Source of the DNA: JAIROC01 sp031553535
Lineage (GTDB): Bacteria > Bacteroidota > Bacteroidia > Bacteroidales > WCHB1-69
Assembly (NCBI GenBank): GCA_031553535.1
Contig: JAVBLM010000011.1
Span: 11,281-75,280 of the forward strand
DNA: 64,000 nt
Reading direction: 5' to 3'
Part shown: positions 34,495 through 43,147 of the stretch, one piece after another
Numbering within the stretch: position 1 is the first letter of the stretch
Layout of the letters: every line of letters starts with the position of its first letter
Notes under the pieces: generated by a model
The model's database searches: none
Told to the model about the DNA's origin: nothing
Seen by the model: only the letters and a program-made list of their open reading frames with translations
Translations under genes and position numbers: made by a program

Positions 34495-35133
34495 TTATGG
34501 GTTATGATTCAATATTATTGTAAATCTTACAGGATTTGTAAATGCAGAGAAGTTCTTACAATTGAATTCTTTTTCACCGGATGATTCATATAAATCCACA
34601 TTAATGGCGGTTTTAAATACTTTCCATATAAATTCCGTACAGAAAAACGCAGTAGAATCAGAACAATCAAAACGATGATCAAAGGGAATTTGTTGTGACA
34701 AATAATAATTTGCCTGTTGTGCAATCTTTTTTTGCATTGTATCATTTTCATAGTTGTATCTTGTAACTATGATAGAACTTACATGACTTCCTTTTACGAA
34801 TTTATCCAAGTCATCTTTTTGCATCCCGTCTATTTCGGCCAGTGTGTTGGAAACAGTATGTATGACAAATAGTTTTCCTGAAGTGTCTTTTACAATAATT
34901 CCACAATGTGATACAGGATAGCTATTCTTGACATATTTTACAATTGCATCGCTAATTATTCCAAATCCATGACGGAGAATGATATCTCCTTCCTGTAAAG
35001 TTTCCTTCTCTTTTATTGTTAAATAATAATCATTTTTTTGTTCCTTTTTGTTACTTTTTTCTTGATACGAGAACAAGAAGGTGATTATTATCATTAATAT
35101 TAAACCGATGAGAAAAAGAATCTTTTTTTTCAT
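34495..35133 (-). CDS. YiiX-like permuted NlpC/P60 family protein
   Basis: The 212-residue protein has an N-terminal membrane/signal segment (KKKILFLIGLILMIIITFLF) with no lipobox. Its periplasmic papain-like fold is suggested by LQEGDIILRHGFGIISDAI, SHCGIIVKD and CSDSTAFFCTEFIW. The order of His before Cys matches the circularly permuted YiiX/LRAT-like branch, whose members may be amidases or acyltransferases. The nucleophile could be the Cys in DCSDS or CTEF; I cannot decide. It precedes mfd by 22 bp. Confidence 0.75.
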   Translation of the reverse strand: MKKKILFLIGLILMIIITFLFSYQEKSNKKEQKNDYYLTIKEKETLQEGDIILRHGFGIISDAIVKYVKNSYPVSHCGIIVKDTSGKLFVIHTVSNTLAEIDGMQKDDLDKFVKGSHVSSIIVTRYNYENDTMQKKIAQQANYYLSQQIPFDHRFDCSDSTAFFCTEFIWKVFKTAINVDLYESSGEKEFNCKNFSAFTNPVRFTIILNHNP

Positions 35134-35143
35134 TTTGAATATT

Positions 35144-35183
35144 CTAAAAAAATAGGTTGTTTGATACTATCAAACAACCTATT
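35144..35183 (-). terminator. Terminator after the lipoprotein gene
   Basis: AATAGGTTGTTTGA (35151-35164) and TCAAACAACCTATT (35170-35183) form a perfect 14-bp stem with a 5-base loop. On the minus strand it is followed by a run of T, ending the ppiD-like/lipoprotein transcript. Confidence 0.9.
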
Positions 35184-35203
35184 TTCTGAGATCGTATATT
35201 TTC

Positions 35204-35692
35204 TTATTGCTCGATAATAACTCCTTCTTCTTCGGAAACATCTTCTGACGCTTCCTCATAAGATATGGGATTATCTGTTATTTCATCCATTTCTTCATTA
35301 GAAGGAAATGCATTTCCTTCTTTTCCCTGGTTTACTAGCCAATGCTTGTTCACTTTCTTTAATTGAACAACTTGCTCCTTCCCTTCCTGATCCCCTTCTT
35401 GTACAAAACAAGAACAAATTGCAACAGTATCTCCCTTTATATCACATTTTATATCGGTAACCTTTATTTCCGGTTTTTGTGTAGTATCATTTTCTGAAGA
35501 AACAAGTTGTTTTAATAATTCGTAATAAGAACGGTGTTCTTCCATTACATAATTTTTGATTTCTTCGAATTCAGCCCTATAAAAGTGTGTATAATACTTT
35601 TCAACCACAGGCTCCGGTTTATTTTGCTTGCAAGCAAAAAATACAATAGCCAGAAGAGAAATATTTATTACTAATGCTATTTTTTTCATCAT
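35204..35692 (-). CDS. Putative lipoprotein (DUF4878-like)
   Basis: The 162-residue product has a signal peptide with lipobox IVFFAC. After it comes a NTF2-like small domain (PEPVVEKYYTHFYRAEFEEIKNYV...GDTVAICSCFV...VVQLKKVNKHWLVNQGK), matching the style of DUF4878 proteins, and an acidic Glu-rich tail. Function unknown. It starts 2 bp after the stop of the PpiD/SurA-like gene, suggesting coupled expression, and is followed by a strong terminator. Confidence 0.75.
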   Translation of the reverse strand: MMKKIALVINISLLAIVFFACKQNKPEPVVEKYYTHFYRAEFEEIKNYVMEEHRSYYELLKQLVSSENDTTQKPEIKVTDIKCDIKGDTVAICSCFVQEGDQEGKEQVVQLKKVNKHWLVNQGKEGNAFPSNEEMDEITDNPISYEEASEDVSEEEGVIIEQ

Positions 35693-35694
35693 TA

Positions 35695-37839
35695 TTACAT
35701 TTTAATTTCGGACATGTTATCTTTAATCTTATACATCTTACGCAAAGCTCGTGTTCCGTTATTAACAACACGGTTCTGATACATCATCGTATTTTGTTGA
35801 ATCATCATGCTAACATTATTATTGTTGGCATTTGTTGCATCAAGTGTTGGAACATCAATTTTGTTCACTTTTACAGCATAAACTCCCATTTCACCTTTTA
35901 ATACCTCTGTCTTTCCGGTAGATGATCCTCCGAATATTTTTCCGATCACTTTTATTTCAGGTCCGTAATGTCCGAAATTCCTATCGGAAAAAGCTACGTT
36001 TACCGTGCTTGGAGTTGTGTTGTTGTTCGTAGCTATTGTGTTCAGGCTGGTATTCGCAGCTAATGCTTGTTTTAGGATTTCCTCCAGCTTTTCAGCTTTT
36101 TTATCGCGTTTAACCATTGCCTCAATTTGGGTTCTTACCTGCTCCTGAGCTAACGTTCTATAACCTTCAGGATAGATATCTTTTAATACTACTACCACAT
36201 ACATATCTTCTAAAGAAAACACATGGGATACAGTTCCTTTTTCTGTGTTTTTGTCAAAAATCCAACGAACAACTTCCCGTCCGCCTTCCCGGATTCCGGG
36301 GAGTGTATAACTCATTTTCACGAGCCGGTCATTCGTTCGTTTATTTAGGTTGTTTGCAACTACGGCATCTGCAAATTTCTGATACGTATCAGTTCCATTT
36401 ACAAAATTGTTAGCAGCACTTTCGATATTGTTAATTGTTTCTTTAGAGGCTGCAATTTGCTTTCTTCCCATTGCAACTCTGATTTTATGTTCCATCGAAG
36501 TGCGTTCATTTATTTTAAAGATATATGTTTGATAAGGCATTTCATATTTTACAATAGATCCCGGAGCTGATTTATATAAAGTATCAAAGAACATTTGTTC
36601 TGAACCACTTCCGTCTTCAATCCAGATACGGGATAACGCAGGATCTTCAGGGATTGGCTGGTCGGAATATTGTTTGGCGACTGTGTAAAAATCTGCACCC
36701 ATCATTACCATTGCATAAGCAGTATCGACTAATTTCTGTGAATCTTCCTTTTTCCTGGGACTATTTTGTGTTCCTTGATTTCCTATTACAATAAAACTAA
36801 CATTGATTGAATCCGGTCGTATTTGGGAGGATAATAATTTTGCAAATTTCCAATATTCTCCATCTATATAAGGTTCAACGAAAGTACCTACCGGAGCATC
36901 GAATAATAGGGTATCTATTCCCGGTTCTAAAACGCCGCGTTTTACATAAGCACTGTCATAACGGGAATCTACTAAACGATTCACAAAATAATCAGGCCTG
37001 TCTGTTTTTGTAAATTCTTCAAATAATTGATGAACATCTTCTTCTATATTTTTTAAATCTGTTTCGCTAGGCTCAATATTAAAAATCACGTATTCAACAT
37101 CGCGGTATTCTTCATCCTGTTTGAAACGATATTTGTTTTCTTCGTAACATTTTTTCAGATCTGCTTCTTTGAAAGATATTTTATCGTCACTTACCAGTTC
37201 ACTGGAGTATGGAATTTGTACAACTTCCAAATCTGCTTTTAAAGAAGCCTCATCAGTTACTTTTTGGGCAAATGCTTTAGGCATATAATAGGCACCGGAT
37301 AATAAATTCAAGTATTTATTATGGAATGTCTCTTTTTCTATATAATTTTCTATCTGCATATAATAATTCACAAGTGCGGAATCATAGTTTTCTATATTGT
37401 CGAGAAATTGCTGCGCTATTTGCATACTATAACCTGTACCATCTGAAAACAGTTGAGCCAGCATTTGGTGAGGATTTGGGCCTGCAACCAAATCTCGTAA
37501 TTCTTCTGGAGTTATTGTTATTCCTAAATAGCCGGCTTGTTTGGCAAAAATAACGGAATCAATCAACTCATCATAAACTTGCATCCCTAATCGAAAATCT
37601 TCTTCCGTACTCAAATTATGTCCTTCATTATTTGCTTTTTGTATTTCTCTGTACTGATCGTATTTGTTCATGTAGGTAAAGTAAGAAATATCTTCATTAC
37701 CTACACTTATAAATTTATCATATATTTTATTATTATTACCTTTCCTGGCAAAGTCACCTAAAAGAAATGCTAACAATGCAAGCGCTACTATAATTAATAA
37801 AATGGTGGAATGTTTTCTGATGCTTCCTATTACTGCCAT
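35695..37839 (-). CDS. PpiD/SurA-like periplasmic peptidyl-prolyl isomerase
   Basis: The 714-residue protein has one N-terminal membrane helix (STILLIIVALALLAFLLGDF) and a long periplasmic part. The SurA-N-like chaperone region is near residues 40-230, and parvulin-like domains follow (about 345-450: YWKFAKLLSSQIRPDSINVSFIVI..., then SDQPIPEDPALSRIWIEDGSG). It probably helps outer-membrane proteins fold near the inner membrane. Isomerase activity cannot be judged by eye. It is first in a two-gene operon with the lipoprotein. Confidence 0.88.
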   Translation of the reverse strand: MAVIGSIRKHSTILLIIVALALLAFLLGDFARKGNNNKIYDKFISVGNEDISYFTYMNKYDQYREIQKANNEGHNLSTEEDFRLGMQVYDELIDSVIFAKQAGYLGITITPEELRDLVAGPNPHQMLAQLFSDGTGYSMQIAQQFLDNIENYDSALVNYYMQIENYIEKETFHNKYLNLLSGAYYMPKAFAQKVTDEASLKADLEVVQIPYSSELVSDDKISFKEADLKKCYEENKYRFKQDEEYRDVEYVIFNIEPSETDLKNIEEDVHQLFEEFTKTDRPDYFVNRLVDSRYDSAYVKRGVLEPGIDTLLFDAPVGTFVEPYIDGEYWKFAKLLSSQIRPDSINVSFIVIGNQGTQNSPRKKEDSQKLVDTAYAMVMMGADFYTVAKQYSDQPIPEDPALSRIWIEDGSGSEQMFFDTLYKSAPGSIVKYEMPYQTYIFKINERTSMEHKIRVAMGRKQIAASKETINNIESAANNFVNGTDTYQKFADAVVANNLNKRTNDRLVKMSYTLPGIREGGREVVRWIFDKNTEKGTVSHVFSLEDMYVVVVLKDIYPEGYRTLAQEQVRTQIEAMVKRDKKAEKLEEILKQALAANTSLNTIATNNNTTPSTVNVAFSDRNFGHYGPEIKVIGKIFGGSSTGKTEVLKGEMGVYAVKVNKIDVPTLDATNANNNNVSMMIQQNTMMYQNRVVNNGTRALRKMYKIKDNMSEIKM

Positions 37840-37880
37840 AATCTGACTTGTTTTATTTTAAGAGTTAAAATGATAGTTTG

Positions 37881-37888
37881 CAAAGGTA
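37881..37888 (-). promoter_or_regulatory. -7 box for the ppiD-like gene
   Basis: The minus strand reads TACCTTTG, 41 bp before the start codon. Confidence 0.55.
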
Positions 37889-38082
37889 GAAAAAATATTA
37901 ATATATAATTCGTTAATACCTTGTTTTTTGTACTTATCCAACAGAATTCTATATTAATAAATTGATAATCTTGAAGAAATAATTCACTATATTGATTCTT
38001 GATTTAAAAACTTAACTCCCAAATTATTAGTGAAATAATGGAAAGTCTTGAAAAATGGATGAAAGTATTAATTATTTTTTTC

Positions 38083-38090
38083 TATTTTTG
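38083..38090 (+). promoter_or_regulatory. -7 box for the threonine dehydrogenase gene
   Basis: TATTTTTG lies 19 bp before the ATG at 38110. It argues against the longer in-frame start at 38038, which would sit upstream of the promoter. Confidence 0.5.
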
Positions 38091-38109
38091 CAAAAAACAA
38101 ATAGTAGAT

Positions 38110-39060
38110 ATGGATAAAATATTAATTATTGGATGTGCAGGACAAATAGGTTCTGAGTTAACATTGGAATTGCGAAAAATATATGGAGATAATAATGTTA
38201 TTGCTTCCGATATACGTCAGGCAAATGAAGAAATAACTCAAAATGGTCCTTTTGAAATAGTAAATGTTTTGGAGGCACAAAAAATAGCAGAGGTAGTTAA
38301 AAAATATAATATTACACAAATATACCATCTTGCGGCAATTTTGTCAGGCAATGCTGAGAAAAATCCTCTTCCTTCATGGAATATCAATATGAAAGGATTA
38401 TTGGATATTTTGGAAATGGTAAAAGAGTTGAAAGTTCAGCGTTTATTTTGGCCAAGTTCTATAGCTGTTTTTGGTCCTTCTACCCCTACGAAAAATACGC
38501 CGCAACAATCTATTATGGATCCCAATACGGTATATGGCATTAGCAAATTGGCAGGAGAGCGTTGGATTGCATATTATAAAGAAAAATATGGTGTAGATAC
38601 ACGCAGTGTTCGTTATCCGGGTTTGATAAGTTATAAAACCGAAGCCGGAGGAGGAACTACCGATTATGCGGTAGAAATATATTATGAAGCAATTAAGAAT
38701 AAAAAATATACGTGTTTCCTGAAACAAGACACATACCTGCCGATGATGTTCATGCCCGATGCTATTAAGGCAACGATACAACTCATGCAGACAGACTTAT
38801 CCAAATTGACATGCAATGACAGTTACAATGTCGGGGGAATGAGTTTCTGTCCTGATGACGTTTTTAAAGCAATAAAGAAACACATTCCCAATTTTGAGAT
38901 CTCTTATGAACCCGATTTCAGGCAGGCAATTGCCGACTCCTGGCCTCAAAGTATAGATGACAGTGTTGCGCGAAAGGATTGGGGATTATCTTATATATAT
39001 GATCTTGACAAAATGACGGAAGTCATGCTTATGGAAATCAAGAAGAAGTTTGATAAATAA
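38110..39060 (+). CDS. L-threonine 3-dehydrogenase, SDR type
   Basis: The 316-residue extended short-chain dehydrogenase starts MDKILIIGCAGQIGSEL (NAD-binding GxxGxxG at residues 8-14). WPSSIAVFG and the catalytic Y142-x3-K146 in VYGISKLAGERW complete the active site. FGPSTPTKNTPQ and RYPGLISYKTEAGGGTTDYAV are typical of the SDR-type threonine dehydrogenase that oxidises threonine to 2-amino-3-oxobutyrate. The start is set by the promoter box and homology. No kbl partner is in the window. Confidence 0.85.
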   Translation: MDKILIIGCAGQIGSELTLELRKIYGDNNVIASDIRQANEEITQNGPFEIVNVLEAQKIAEVVKKYNITQIYHLAAILSGNAEKNPLPSWNINMKGLLDILEMVKELKVQRLFWPSSIAVFGPSTPTKNTPQQSIMDPNTVYGISKLAGERWIAYYKEKYGVDTRSVRYPGLISYKTEAGGGTTDYAVEIYYEAIKNKKYTCFLKQDTYLPMMFMPDAIKATIQLMQTDLSKLTCNDSYNVGGMSFCPDDVFKAIKKHIPNFEISYEPDFRQAIADSWPQSIDDSVARKDWGLSYIYDLDKMTEVMLMEIKKKFDK

Positions 39061-39215
39061 AGCTATATAAATAGTGGTTAGTTGTTAATGATTTAATTTA
39101 ATGAATTCAAGAAAAGATCTGCGGAACTCTGCGAGGTCTGCGGGAAAAATAAAAACATAATAAACAGGAAGGATAAAATCGATAAAATGCAAAATTAACA
39201 ACTAACAACTAATCA
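39061..39215. other. Intergenic DNA with internal MITE-like words
   Basis: Contains CAGGAAGGATAAAATCGATA near 39165 and AATTAACAACTAACAACTAATC, words shared with the MITE-like family, but no terminal repeats. Probably a decayed copy. Confidence 0.4.
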
Positions 39216-39360
39216 TTAACCATTATATTCCTCTTCTTCTTCCGCAGTGTTCCGTCCCCGGCGTTGAGCGAGAATGTCGTCATAATGTTTCAACCGGATA
39301 TTCAACAGGGAGACAAATCCAATATAATTGCTCTCCCCGTCTATCAGCATCAGGGCTTCC
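39216..39360 (-). pseudogene. C-terminal remnant related to the gene at 63745
   Basis: The minus-strand frame that runs through the array ends in EALMLIDGESNYIGFVSLLN followed by IRLKHYDDILAQRRGRN and an acidic tail. This resembles the end of the protein at the window's edge (ARIRIEGETVYATFVEEHN, IQIEHYKTIAAQRKGR). Only about 45 residues of the family are present; upstream of them the frame is made of 42-bp repeats. It may be a gene whose 5' part was replaced by the array, or a live fusion protein covering 39216-39863. The family looks like DUF6261, from memory and with low certainty. Confidence 0.4.
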
Positions 39361-39411
39361 CCGTTCGATAATCCTCGTCTATTTCCAGGCTTCAAAGCAA
39401 ATGGCAGAAGG

Positions 39412-39705
39412 CTTTCAACCTTTGCTGAAAGATCCAAAGCAAATGCTGAGATACTTCCAACCTTTGCTGAAAGATCCAAAGTAAATAGCGAAAGGCTTTC
39501 AACTTTTGCTGAAAGTTCCAAAGTAAATGCCGGGATGCTTTCAACCTTTGCTGAAAGCTCCAAAGTAAATAGTGAGAGGCTTTCAACCTTTGCTGAAAGT
39601 TCCAAACGAAATGGTTGGAGACTTTCAACCTTTGCTGAAAGCTCCAAACGAAATGGGAAAATGCTTTCAGGCTTTCCTGAAACCTTCAAACGAAAATGTA
39701 AGGCG
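39412..39705. repeat. Array C: seven tandem 42-bp hairpin units
   Basis: Units start at 39412, 39454, 39496, 39538, 39580, 39622 and 39664, with a worn copy before them at about 39370. The core is CTTTCA-ACCTTTGC-TGAAAG, a 6-bp stem with an 8-base loop; unit 2 breaks the stem and unit 7 reads CTTTCA-GGCTTTCC-TGAAAC. On the minus strand, the TCGTTTGRAG-x-TTTC core and the 42-bp period match array A, so they are one family in opposite orientation. The 14-codon period keeps frames open on both strands. Confidence 0.92.
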
Positions 39706-39884
39706 CTGTCATCAAAGCCCGGACGGATAAGATTAGTTAAAAAGCTTCTTCGTTGTAAGGGATGACCGGGGGCTGCGGTTTGTATTATACAAAGCGGAAC
39801 CCGAAGAAATACATGCCGCTGATTATTAGAAAAGGGAAATAACAGTTTTATTATATGAATCAAATGGAAACTTCATTTATAAAT

Positions 39885-40071
39885 AGAAGTTACACAAGTT
39901 AAATGAAGTTACAGGAAGTTATAATTCGCCAAGCAGCTTATTCTTTTGTTGATTTGGTTATTCCTTGATATTTTCTATATGTTGAATTTTACCCTTTTAT
40001 CGGTTTTATCCTTTCTTCTTGTTGCCTTCCGCATGTTGCGTTACTATAACTTCTCCACTTACGTAACTTCT
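39885..40071. mobile_element. MITE-like element, copy 3
   Basis: A 187-bp element with ends AGAAGTTACACAAGTT and ACTTACGTAACTTCT (inverted). Its interior is nearly the reverse complement of 60298-60500, including CGCCAAGCAGCTTATTCTTT and GTTGCCTTCCGCATGTTGCG. Non-coding; it ends 22 bp after the stop of the ABC exporter gene. Confidence 0.7.
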
Positions 40072-40093
40072 GTAATTTCTGTAATTTTTATTA

Positions 40094-41917
40094 TTATTTA
40101 CCGAATGATTGTTTTTTGATCATCTGAGTATATAATCCGTTTTGGCGGGATAGTTGTTCATGGTTTCCTCTTTCTACAATTACTCCGTTATCCAATACAA
40201 TGATTTCATCTGCATGTATGATTGTGGATAACCGATGAGCAATAATTATGGATGTCTTGTCTTTCAAAACATTATTTAGCGCTGCCTGAACAGTTCGTTC
40301 CGATTCCGTATCCAAGGCTGAGGTAGCTTCGTCTAAAATAAAGATAGATGGATTTCGAAGTACTGCCCTGGCAATACTGATTCGTTGCTTTTGTCCACCG
40401 GAGAGACGGGTTCCCCTGTCTCCGATATTGGTTTGAAAACCCTGTTCCAAATGAGATATGAATTCATACGCATTGGCAATTTTAGCGGCAGCGATTACTT
40501 CTTCCTGAGAAATATTTTCCATTCCCAATGTTATATTGTTGTATACAGTATCGTTGAATAAAATACTTTCCTGCGTCACAATACCGAATAGTTTTCGTAA
40601 ACTTGTTATGTTTAATGTCCGGATGTCTTTTCCATCTAATAAAATACAACCGGAAGAAACATCATAAAACCGCATCAACAAATCGGTTAAAGTAGATTTG
40701 CCGGAACCTGATAATCCGCAGATAGCAACCATTTTTCCTTTCTTCACCTCAAAATTGATGTTTTTCAGAACAGGGTTATTTTCGTAAGAAAAAGAAACAT
40801 TTTCAAGATGTATACTGTCTGAAAATTCGTTTACCTGAATGGCATTTGGGATTTCGGTAATAACTTCTTCTGCTTTCATTAATTCATTTACACGATCCAT
40901 GGCGGCAAATCCTTTTTTCATATTTGCGACAGATTCTGCGGTAGCTTTTGCAGGATTGATAATTTGCACAAACATGGCAATATAGGTTATAAATAACTCT
41001 GCAGAGAAACCATTGGTGCTGTCCAGAACTAATGAACTGCCATATAATAAAATGCAGATCACTGTAATCGTACCTAAAAATTCTCCGATGGGAGAGGATA
41101 GATCCCTCTTCCTGTACATTTTGATATATAGTTTATTATAATCTTCATTGATTTTTTTGAATTGCTGATATACTTTATCGATTGCATGGAATGCTTTTAT
41201 TATACGAAGCCCGTAAATACTTTCTTCTAATGTAGAAATCATCATGCCTTGTTTTTCTTTTGATTTTTCGGATACACTTCGAAGTTTACGCTGGGTTTTG
41301 TTGATAATGAGCCCGGCAACGGGAAGTAGAACCAAGACAAAGATCGTTAGCTTGTAATTAATAAAGGAAAGTGCAAATAAATAGAATGCAATTATTAAGG
41401 GGTCCCGGAATAATTGTTGTAAGGATTGTAAAACAGAAACATCAATATCTTGTACATCATTAATTACGCGTGACATAATATCACCTTTTCTTTTATTTGA
41501 ATAATAAGATAAAGGTAAGATTAAGAGTTTTTCATAGCTTTGATTCCTGTATGTTTTTACTACATCGGTTCTGACGGAAGCCATAATCCAGATGGCAAAA
41601 TAATTGAAAGATTTATTGAGAAGGAAAAATACAAATATAACAAGGATTAACAATAACAGAGCTTTAACCATGCCTTCCGAAACGATAACTTGACTTAATA
41701 AATATTGCAAATACGTAATTAATCCTTCCGAATTAAATACAAATTCAGGTTTATCCAGGACAGGGGGAATCTTATCGAATATTAGTGATAGAAAAGGAGC
41801 AAGCAATACAATGGAAAATACCGAGAATATGGTTGAAAAAATATTGAAAAAAACCACAAGAACCAATTTGAGCTTATAGGGCTTTAATAATGTAAACAGT
41901 TTGTGAAAATCTTTCAT
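40094..41917 (-). CDS. MsbA-like ABC exporter (fused membrane and ATPase domains)
   Basis: The 607-residue half-transporter has six N-terminal membrane helices (to about residue 330). Its ATPase domain has Walker A GLSGSGKST (near 400), Q-loop VTQES, signature LSGGQKQRISIARAV, Walker B IFILDEATSALD and the switch His in IIAHRLSTI. It most resembles lipid A or lipid exporters of the MsbA/ABCB type, but a peptide or drug exporter is possible. Its ATG overlaps the stop of the lipoprotein gene by one base (TAATG). Confidence 0.88.
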   Translation of the reverse strand: MKDFHKLFTLLKPYKLKLVLVVFFNIFSTIFSVFSIVLLAPFLSLIFDKIPPVLDKPEFVFNSEGLITYLQYLLSQVIVSEGMVKALLLLILVIFVFFLLNKSFNYFAIWIMASVRTDVVKTYRNQSYEKLLILPLSYYSNKRKGDIMSRVINDVQDIDVSVLQSLQQLFRDPLIIAFYLFALSFINYKLTIFVLVLLPVAGLIINKTQRKLRSVSEKSKEKQGMMISTLEESIYGLRIIKAFHAIDKVYQQFKKINEDYNKLYIKMYRKRDLSSPIGEFLGTITVICILLYGSSLVLDSTNGFSAELFITYIAMFVQIINPAKATAESVANMKKGFAAMDRVNELMKAEEVITEIPNAIQVNEFSDSIHLENVSFSYENNPVLKNINFEVKKGKMVAICGLSGSGKSTLTDLLMRFYDVSSGCILLDGKDIRTLNITSLRKLFGIVTQESILFNDTVYNNITLGMENISQEEVIAAAKIANAYEFISHLEQGFQTNIGDRGTRLSGGQKQRISIARAVLRNPSIFILDEATSALDTESERTVQAALNNVLKDKTSIIIAHRLSTIIHADEIIVLDNGVIVERGNHEQLSRQNGLYTQMIKKQSFGK

Positions 41918-42834
41918 TAATCTATCTGTCTTTCAAATATCTGACCATTGAAAATAAACCGGGTTTCAACGATGGTGTTTAAGGCTTTAAAGGTATATTT
42001 CAATTCTTGCGACTGATAAGAAAATGATGTGGTTAAAACTTCACCGTCGGTATAATTCATAAAAAAATACTTTGTATCACCTCCGAATCCATCATAATCA
42101 AAAAATAATTCATTTTGCCTGACTTCCAGTACAGTGGATCCTTTAAAATGATTTTTACTTCCGTAATCCCCCATAAAATTAGCCAGATAAAGAGGATTCC
42201 CACTTTCGGAAGATAATTTATACAGTGCCATAATCCGGCTACGGGAAAAATTGAAGTCTCCTTCGTTATCGTCATCCACATTGAAAATGGCATGAAGTTT
42301 TCCGTTACTTCCCATGTATTGAAAAACACAAATGTTGGTCTTCATATTAACTCCCAGGTTTTCTTCCCAGGAATAAACATTAAGGGCCTTATCATAAGAA
42401 GAGACTTTTTTCAATAGTTTATGTTTTAAAGGATAGGTAATACTTTTTGTATCCGTTAAAATATCTTTTAAATAGTGTATGGCTAAATAATTTAATGAAT
42501 CTATGGTATTGTATATATTTTGTCCTGTAGGTGTTTTTAATTGGTACAATGTATCCAGGATATTGTAGAAAACCTTCCGTTTGGCTTCGAAAGAAGTTTC
42601 AGGAATTTTATATTCTGCAATCCTGTTCCGAACCTCGATAGGATTGCTTCCCGATAGGGTAACAATATCAATTCCAGTAGAAGTATCTTCTTTAATAATA
42701 GAATAGATAGCAATAGGATCTTCTATTTTATTATCAGTAGAAGATGTACAACAAGTTAATAAAGCAATAACAAATAAGCCTGCTGTACTGATATATAATA
42801 GTCGCTTATACATATTAAGAATTTTAGAATGCAA
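41917..42834 (-). CDS. Putative lipoprotein of unknown function
   Basis: The 305-residue product has a hydrophobic N-terminus (LLYISTAGLFVIALL) with a lipobox ending TCC or CTC, then a soluble domain without motifs I recognise. Repeated aromatic stretches (GGDTKYFFMNYTDGEVLTTS...) suggest mostly beta structure. A start at 42813 (MYKRLLY) would give a cleaner signal peptide than 42834. Its stop overlaps the ABC exporter start, so it may assist that transporter at the membrane. Confidence 0.65.
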   Translation of the reverse strand: MHSKILNMYKRLLYISTAGLFVIALLTCCTSSTDNKIEDPIAIYSIIKEDTSTGIDIVTLSGSNPIEVRNRIAEYKIPETSFEAKRKVFYNILDTLYQLKTPTGQNIYNTIDSLNYLAIHYLKDILTDTKSITYPLKHKLLKKVSSYDKALNVYSWEENLGVNMKTNICVFQYMGSNGKLHAIFNVDDDNEGDFNFSRSRIMALYKLSSESGNPLYLANFMGDYGSKNHFKGSTVLEVRQNELFFDYDGFGGDTKYFFMNYTDGEVLTTSFSYQSQELKYTFKALNTIVETRFIFNGQIFERQID

Positions 42835-43147
42835 AAATATATAATTTTTTCAAGCAGAAAGCTATTAAGAAGTAAGTCGTTAAGTAAACAGTTAAATAGG
42901 TGAAAAGGTTATGGCGAAGTAAAAATTGTTTTTAATATTTAATCTTTTAAATAAGAAAAACAGTATTTTTGTAAATATACCGAAAGATTATATTATAAAA
43001 ATGAATTATGTGCAATTAATCGGTTTTTGTGTAATACAAACCAATGCATATCTTTGGCAATTAAATGATAATTTGATGGTAAGGAAAAACTACCCTATAC
43101 GGTACCGGACAGTAGAAAAACAATTAACAAATTAAATACAAAATACA
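42835..43147. other. Intergenic region before the LRR protein
   Basis: AT-rich with a -7-like box (TATTTTTG, 42964-42971) 177 bp before the GTG start at 43148. No other element seen. Short open frames here lack protein-like composition. Confidence 0.45.

Noticed and set aside
866..39705. CRISPR arrays
   Set aside because: Units are direct tandem copies without unique spacers, and no cas genes are in the window.
42926..43135. Small gene upstream of the LRR protein
   Set aside because: No ribosome binding site or protein-like pattern; it overlaps the likely promoter region.
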